From DASVBJ01 sp036375895 (lineage in GTDB: Bacteria; Actinomycetota; Actinomycetes; JACCUZ01): DNA of 11,832 nt. This document shows, in pieces, positions 11,281-11,832 of the stretch. Below the pieces are notes generated by a model. The model was not told the DNA's origin. It was given only the letters and a program-made list of their open reading frames with translations, and did no database searches. The translations under genes were made by a program, and so were the position numbers. Positions within the stretch are counted from its first letter, which is position 1. Every line of letters starts with the position of its first letter. The stretch covers positions 1 to 11,832 of the forward strand of contig DASVBJ010000313.1 in assembly GCA_036375895.1 (NCBI GenBank). Direction: 5' to 3'.

Positions 11281-11832
11281 TCAGTGGGCGCTGACCGCGG
11301 TCCCGCGGGCCATCGGCCCGAACAGCAGGGTGGCGAGGTCGGGCACGTCGTCCGCCTGCCGGCCCATCGCCGGGGCGACCAGCGAGCGGACCACGGCCTG
11401 CTCCTCGCCGGAGCCGGCGTAGCCGCTGGTCGGGTCGAGCAGGAAGCCGGGGACCGCCCGGCCGCTGCCACCGGTCGGCCCGCCGCTGCCGTCGTCGAGG
11501 CGCAGGGCCGGGGCCGGGACGGGCGGGTGGTCGGGGATGCCGTAGCAGTGCGGGCCGCGGTGCTCGCCCCAGGCGGGCTCCTCGCCGGGACGGTAGGGGT
11601 CGCGGGAGCGGACCACCTCGAGGGTGATGTGCAGCTCGCCGTTGGCGAACGTCTTCCCGATGAAGTCGTTGGACTGCTTGAGCGCGGCGAGCAGGCAGGG
11701 GTACTCGGGGGAGTAGCGGGCCAGCAGCGACAGGGTGGGCCGGCCGACCCGGTTCACCTCGATGATCCGGTCGGCGTTCTCGGCCACCACCGCCCGGGCG
11801 GTGGTGGCGAACCCGGTGGTGCCGGCCAGGAA
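11281..11832 (-). CDS. MCE-family protein, C-terminal part, probably MceA-type (partial)
   Basis: The frame is open from the window end to the TGA at 11281-11283, giving the last 183 residues; the start lies beyond 11832. MCE proteins sit on the cell surface and form part of ABC-type lipid importers with YrbE permeases and an MceG/Mkl ATPase. Recognisable stretches are LLARYSPEYPCLLAAL, NGELHITLEVV, GEHRGPHCYG and the C-terminal VPDLATLLFGPMARG, which fit the helical and C-terminal regions after the MCE domain, most like the first (A) protein of mce operons. An in-frame GTG at 11790 is not taken as the start because coding-like sequence continues upstream. It converges on rplL. Confidence 0.8.
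   Translation of the reverse strand, partial: FLAGTTGFATTARAVVAENADRIIEVNRVGRPTLSLLARYSPEYPCLLAALKQSNDFIGKTFANGELHITLEVVRSRDPYRPGEEPAWGEHRGPHCYGIPDHPPVPAPALRLDDGSGGPTGGSGRAVPGFLLDPTSGYAGSGEEQAVVRSLVAPAMGRQADDVPDLATLLFGPMARGTAVSAH

Noticed and set aside
1..11832. Search for mobile elements, defence genes, toxin-antitoxin pairs or prophage genes
   Set aside because: No transposase, integrase, nuclease or such gene was recognised. Gene content and composition are uniform and typical of the conserved rplKAJL neighbourhood.

Overview
The window is high-GC DNA (roughly 70% or more G+C by eye, with strongly G/C-ending codons and many GTG starts) from an actinobacterium. The gene order rpmG - hadA/hadB-like - murB - add - aspC - tRNA-Trp - secE - nusG - rplK - rplA - lipoprotein - rplJ - rplL is the core translation/transcription neighbourhood that, as I recall it, Streptomyces and relatives also carry just upstream of rpoB. 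The family cannot be fixed from sequence alone. An mce gene right after rplL and a short intergenic repeat fit a soil actinobacterium, but that is only an impression.

Layout. 1-499: the C-terminal end of a LiaF/PspC-type envelope protein, overlapped by a small two-helix membrane protein with a GDTD repeat tail. 582-1026: tRNA-Tyr, tRNA-Thr and tRNA-Met, with a strong hairpin terminator after tRNA-Tyr. 1111-1278: rpmG (L33), a very short gene. 1295-1705: a four-helix membrane protein. 1739-2620: two hot-dog fold dehydratase genes (hadA/hadB-like). 2687-3721: murB. 3718-5966, minus strand: aspartate aminotransferase followed by adenosine deaminase; the latter converges on murB and the two share one CTAG as stop codons. 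6196-6268: tRNA-Trp, followed by secE, nusG, rplK and rplA. 8760-8793: terminator. 8895-9722: an LppX-like lipoprotein. 9749-9937: promoter, L10-type leader and attenuator. 10000-11110: rplJ and rplL, then a long terminator hairpin. 11184-11262: two copies of a 33-base repeat. 11281-11832, minus strand: the 3' part of an MCE-family gene that runs off the window.

How it works together. Most genes serve translation and its coupling to transcription and secretion: L33, L11, L1, L10 and L7/L12 (the two ribosomal stalks), NusG and SecE, plus four tRNAs. MurB makes the peptidoglycan precursor UDP-MurNAc. The membrane proteins, lipoprotein and MCE protein belong to the envelope.

The regulatory content is the most interesting part. 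Between rplK and rplA lies a hairpin that looks like the L1 site of 23S rRNA. An L10-type leader with an attenuator-like hairpin precedes rplJ. hadA and murB look like leaderless genes with the same -10 spacing. I saw no defence system, mobile element, CRISPR array or clearly new multi-gene system; this is mostly conserved core genome.
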